Shown piece by piece: positions 29,901 to 35,900 of a stretch of DNA of 48,732 bases (the stretch's first letter is position 1; each line of letters opens with the position of its first letter). Location: assembly GCF_029869215.1 (NCBI RefSeq), contig NZ_JARWPM010000060.1:1-48732 (forward strand). Direction: 5' to 3'. The DNA comes from Nocardia carnea. Its GTDB lineage: Bacteria > Actinomycetota > Actinomycetes > Mycobacteriales > Mycobacteriaceae. Below the pieces are notes generated by a model. It did not search any database. It was not told the DNA's origin and worked only from the letters and a program-made list of their open reading frames with translations. The position numbers were made by a program, and so were the translations under genes.

Positions 29901-32900
29901 GATCGAATCGGCCGAGTCCTTCACCGTCGAAGAAGCGGAGCAGGGCGGCGCGCGCCACCTTATGTGTGAGGTTGTTCGTGGCCACGACCTCGTAGAGGAT
30001 CCGCGGGGTCACGGTGGCGGCTCGGCGTTCGATCGCCGCGATGGTCGACGCGTGGACCCCCGCCGCGAAATCGGCCGCGCTCACGGCCAGATGAGCGCGC
30101 AGGGCGGTCAGCCAACGGTTGGCGGCGTATCGATCTGCCGGATCGAATTCCACCGGATCGGGCAACGGATTCCGGTTCGGCCGAAGCCACGCCGGCCTCC
30201 CTTCTGGAAAAAACCGGCGCAGCGCGGCCTCGGCGACGGATTCCGGGAATCCGTGGGCCGCTATCAGCGCATGCACAGTGGCCGAGTCGGGTTGCGCCGT
30301 GCCGAGTTCGACCCGGGCAAGATAGGATTTGTGAACAACCGACCCACTGAATTCCTTTTGCGTGACACCCACGTAATGTCGCAAGGACACCAGCCATTTG
30401 TTCACGGCGTGTTGATCCGCTGGTTCGTATGCGCTGGGATCCGGCAGGAAATTGCCCTCGGGATCGAACCGGGCGAGTCCTCTTCCGTCGAAGAATTCGA
30501 GCAATACGTTGCGGGCAAGGGCGTCGGGAACCGCTCGGGCGGTCAGCAGCGCGAGCACACCCTGCAGCTTCGGGGTATCGCCACGTTCGTACGCCGACAG
30601 TGCCTTTCTGCCGATTGCTTCCGCGGCGAATTCGGCCACACTCAGTTCCCGGTAGTCGCGGTACGCGCGCAGCCACGCGCCGAAACCAGGGAAGTCGGAA
30701 GGCTGTGGCGGTCCGGAGCGAGATTCGGCCGGACTGTGCCACGGGGATCGGGCTCGCCCGGCGTTACGTCGGTTCGCGGCATCCGGCGATGACGGCTCGG
30801 CCGCACTGTCCGACGGACGGCTGCCGACCCGCGCGGGTTTCTCCTCGATAATTGCATTGATTTCGTCCACAGTGGCGGGTGAAACCGTCACCCGCCGGGA
30901 AGCTCGGGAGGTCGCGGCCGCGGGGGACCGCGGCTGGGAGCCGGAGACGAGGTTTCCGTCCCGGTCGAACTCGATGGTTTCGAACAGCCGCTTGTTCACG
31001 TGCAGCCGGTTGATGAATACTTCCTGTTCGCGGCGCCACTCATCGAATCCGACGGCCTTGTTCAGCAAGCTGCGGCGATTGCGCAGATCGCGCGGGCCGT
31101 AGTCGTTGTCGGTGTGGCGATCGCGTGACGCGGCCAGATCGACGACGACCAGGTTCGGTTCGTCGACCGAGGTGCTGTCGTTGACCAGCAGCACCATATG
31201 GTCGTCGGCCTCGGTGCTGGTGCCGTTGGCGTGGGTGTCTTTCCATTTATAGGTCAGGACGGTGATTCCGCCGGGCCGTGTTTTCAGCGATTCCGCCACC
31301 TGGTCCAGCGTTCCGGCGTTCCGCAGTTCGGCGCCGAAGATGTCGCGCACATCGTTGCGGCCGTATCCCCCCAGCTTCGTATTGGGTACCTGGAAACGGT
31401 CGGCGTTGTCGGGGCACAACACCCGCATCCCGGTCACGGCATTGTTGACACAACTGTTCGGACTGCGCCGATGGAACTGCACAACCAAATCGAACAGGGC
31501 CGAAAGAGCCAGATAGCGTGACGCGGCGGCAACGATATCGTCGGCTGTCCCGTGGTCGACGTCGCTGTTCTGCGTGTCGGAATGCTGAGCAGCGGCATCC
31601 TGTGCTGCCCCGCCGTGGGTGTCGTGGCCCGCCGGCGCGGAATCCGCCGCAGCCGGCGCAGTATCGTGGTGTACTGCTGGTTCCGCGGTGTTCGTGGCGG
31701 CCAGCTGATCGCTCAGTTTTTCGCCGAGGATGTCGCGGGCGATGGCGGGCGTGATGCCGGCAGCGGGGTAGCCCAGAGCTGCCGCGAGGGCGTCCCGCGC
31801 TTCGGTCAGCGCGGGATCGAGTATGCGCATACCTTCGGCGCCGTCGATATCCGGGATCGGTATACCGAGTTGTTCGGCGAGCCGGCCCCGTAACTGCCCC
31901 AGGTGGATCAATGCGTCTGTGTCGTTGAACATGGCCCGGTCCCGCGCCGCGGCGGGGGCGGTCTCGTCGACATGTTGCCCTAGTGCCTCGGCCGCCGCCG
32001 GCGAGATACCGGCCCGGCGCAGTAGCTCGCGAATCGGGTCGTCGGCACCGTCGCGTTCGAGTGCGGTGATCTGGTCCGCGACGGTCGGAGCCGGGATACC
32101 CAGCAGGCCGGCCAGGCGTGCGGTCCTGTCCGCAGCTTCATCCGGTCGTAGGAAGTCGACCTCGTCATCACGGCGATACTGTCCGGTGTCGGCCTCGGCG
32201 AGGGTGACGGTGGGCATGGCGGTGGAGAAGGCGTGATGCCGGATGAAATCCGCGGTGGAGTGCCGCAGCGCACGTTCTTGCAGTTCGGGCACCAGCTCGC
32301 GAACGGATTGGCGTGCCTCGACCACCGCGTCGTGGGTCTGCGGGGTCGGATCGGCGGCATGCGCGGCCACGGCCTGTTCGTAGCTGATTACCGTCTCACG
32401 TACTCCGCGCAGGTGCATGGCATTGCGGATCAGCGCGTCTTCGGCCGACATCACCACCTGCGCGCTGCCGAGCTGGCCGTTACGTGCCGTGCGGTTCTTG
32501 GCCTGCTCGTGAATGTAGGACTGCTCCGGCGCCTCGGTCATCCAGACATGCATGCCGCCCTGGGCCTTCACCTCATCCGACACCGAGATGTCGACGCCGC
32601 GCTGGCCCTGCCGGTTGATCACCAGGATCTTGCCCTGCTCACCGGCCGCGTCGAAAACGTTCTGCAACTGGGCTTCCCAGTCGGCACCCCAGCCGATGAT
32701 CCGCTCGGCGTCGACCGCTTCGATCGCCTCGCGCGGCACCCCCGCGCGCACCAGCGCCTCTACCTGTCGGGCGACCAGGTCGTCTCGGTGACACAGAATC
32801 TCTTGGAACCGTCCCGTACCCTCTTTCCGCATCTCGCTCGCGTACTCGGCGATCGTGCGCAGCTTGGCATGGGTGCTTTCGACCACATCGTGCTGGCCTT

Positions 32901-35900
32901 CCACCAGCCGATGCGTTTGTGACCGTCCGACCTCGTACGCCGGCTCCAGACCGTAGATTTTCTCCAGCACGGGGTTGAGGTCGGTGAGCGTACCGGACGC
33001 ACCGGTCACCTCATCGAAGAAGGAACCTTCTCCGACGCGGTAGATTTCCACCGAGTCGATACGTTTGGCGGATTCCGCATCCGCGCGCACCACGATCCGA
33101 TGGTCCTCGGCCTGTTCTCCGCGTGCCTCGGCCGCGCGGAATTCCTTCGCCTCGATGGCCTGTGCGAGGCTCGCCTTTCCCGGCTCCGCGCTCCACCGGG
33201 ATTCGCTCGAGGTTTTCGGATTCCGTTGCAGCCCGTGCTCGGCCTGATCGATGATGACGATCTTGCCCGCATCCATTTTGTAGTGGACGCCATTACGAAC
33301 CAGAAATTCGGCATTGGCCGCCATTTCCAACCGGGAAGCGCCCATTCCCTCCAGCCAGTTCCGGCCGTTCGGCAGCGCCTCGACCTTTGCCCGCCCCGCG
33401 GCTGTGAGTTCGGGCTGACCGTCGTACCAGTACTTGAATTCCGGTGTGCCGTCGGCGTGCACGCCGATTTCCTCGGCGATTCTCCGGAGGCCGAAATCTT
33501 TGTGCGACAGTGACCCGTCCGCCAGCGCCTTGGTGAGGAAATCGTGCGCGTCGAACACCTGCCGGGCGGTTTCCTCCGGAGCCGCCTGCTCGGGACCTTC
33601 GGACCGCAGGAACTGCCGTTCGCCGCGGTCGATGATGCCGTCCATCTCGTCGATCAGCGCATGCCGTGGTGGCTTGATGCCGGCATTGCACAAATGCCCG
33701 ACGGTTTCGCCGGTCGCGACCACGATCGCCGGCCGGCCCTCCTGGATCGGTCCGAAGCCGTTCTCCTGATCGGCGCGGAACACGTCGATCCCGAAGTCGG
33801 TCATCATCTTTTGATGCGTGGAGTCGGACAACAACTTCTCGTATGTGACGACTTCCCGATTGGCCAGCCCATCGGTCGTCGTCACGAGCAGAACCGAGCC
33901 ATGGTGTACCGCACGTTGTATCGCGGCCGCCATGAATACCAGCGATTTGCCTTCGCCGGGCTTCATTTCCACCGGCCGCGATTTCATCGCGTAGACGGCT
34001 TCGGCCTGCTCGACCCGCAGCACCATGCCGCCCGGCACCGCGTCACTGATCGTGCCGCGCCGGATGATCTCCACCGTCGCCAGCAGCGATTGGTGTTCAT
34101 CGCCGCTGTGCAGTCCGGCCTTCAGTACGTCGTCCGGAAGGTTGGACAGGCGTTGACTTTCCGGTACCTGGTCGGCGGAGGCCTGGTGGAAGTCGATCAG
34201 CAGATCGACCGCCCGGTCGCGGTCGCTACGGGGCATTCCGGCGGCTTCGGCGAGGCTGTCGTGATCGGCATCCCGAACACTCTGCTCGTCGCGCGCGGAT
34301 GACGAATGTTCGCCCGCAGTGGGCGCGTCGGGGCCGTCCGTCTCGGGCCGGGTCGAGCCTTCAGGTCTCAGCTGCTCGGACTGCTCGGCGGTCGCATCCC
34401 GCGGCGCGGTCGCATGCTCGTCGCCCCCCGGCGATCCGTGTTCGGCACGGTCGCCCGGCGACCCGGTATCGCTCCCGGCGACCGGATCGGGTCGTGCCGA
34501 TGCCTCGTTACCGGCGCTGTCCGCGACCGCGGTGTCCGGTCCGGCCTGTCCGGGAACCTCGCTGCCCGGCGGCGCGTCCGTCGGGATCTTCGGCGGCGGC
34601 GCGGTTTCACCCACCGCCTCGACCGACCGCGGCACGGGCGCCCGCCCAGCAGTGCCGTGCTTGTCCGCCGGCGGCCGATCGGCCGATGGGCTCGTCTCCG
34701 ATCGCGGCCGAGCCGCGGCGGCGTCGGCCAAGGCACCGGCAGTGGCCTGCGACCCCGGCGCTCTTCCGCCTGCTCCCTCCGGCGCTCTACCGGCGGCTTC
34801 CGCGGGCGTTCGGCTACCGGTCGCGGTGGATGTACCACCACCGGCGCCGTCGGGCACCGCCGATGCCTGCTGCTCATTCTGTGATCGTGGCTGCGCGGCC
34901 GCCGCCTCGGTGGGATGCCCGCCACGCTCACCTGTGGTCTCCGCAGCCGGTTTCCACGTCTGTGTCGCGGACTCCCACGCCCGTTTCGAATCCGCCGATA
35001 TATCGATCGGTTGCCGCGGCGCCGTGGTATTCGCGTCCGGCCCTACCGAGATCGCATCGGGCGGCGTGAACGGTGCGCCGCCGTCGACCGCCGGCGGACG
35101 GGCGGTCTGGGCATAGACGCCCCCCGAGAACGCACCGTTGAGCAGTGGCCCCAGCACCTCCGTGTAATGCTGCGGCCAGCCGGCAACCGCGAACGCCGCC
35201 CCCATGCCTCCGATGGCGCCCGCCGTACCGTGCACCAAACCCATGGCCACACGACTGGTCGCGATCTGCGGGAACACCATCGGCGCGAACCGGCCCGCGA
35301 GCATGCCGGCGACCGCTCCGCCCGCGCCGGACACGGCGGCCACCTCGATCGACTTCAGATCGATGCCCGTGGGGTTGGAACCGTCCTCCCCGATGATCTC
35401 GGTCGTTCTGTCCCCGGTGGCGACCTGTAGCGCTTGCACACCCACTTCGACACCCACGGGCAGCGCGACCGCTGTACCCATCCACTTGGCGAACTGCATC
35501 GGCCCCATACCGCTCAGCTGGGCAGCTGCCCTGGCACCACCCTCTTGAATGGCCCGCTGTAGGTTGGCCCGCATCACGGCGACCTCGGCGCGTCCCTTGA
35601 CCAGCGTGGATTCGACTGCCGGCGCGGCCGCAACCTGACCGGCCGGGCCCCCCGCCGCGGCGGTGGCCAGCAAACCGTAGATCCGCCACGCCAGGTGGAT
35701 GCCGAACGTGAACATCACGCACAGCCACTTCTCCGCGTCGTTGGCCGCCGCCTGCGCCTGATCGGCCAGAGCGTTCACATCGTTGCCGAGCTGAGCCGCG
35801 CCCTGCCGATAGGAACTCAACGCTTCACGCAGCTGTTCGGCCGTCTCGCCCACGGAATCCTCCTGCGTCAGCAGGCTGTCGAGATCGGCCGCATGGCCCT

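Larger units (their letters stand above)
14965..30828 (-). repeat. IG(S/A)(R/K/S)P module-boundary motif, ten copies
   Basis: Copies (first residue): 30814-30828 VGSRP (1750), 28255-28269 IGSRP (2603), 26677-26691 IGARP (3129), 26653-26667 IGSRP (3137), 25087-25101 IGARP (3659), 23878-23892 IGSRP (4062), 22090-22104 IGSRP (4658), 17683-17697 IGSRP (6127), 17416-17430 IGASP (6216), 14965-14979 IGSKP (7033). Each is followed by a short Ser/Asp/Pro-rich stretch. They fall between recognisable domains, not inside them. Confidence 0.85.

Noticed and set aside
29095..30690. CRISPR or DNA-level tandem repeat
   Set aside because: The period of about 280 bp exists only at protein level; the DNA of the units has diverged and there are no short direct repeats with spacers.
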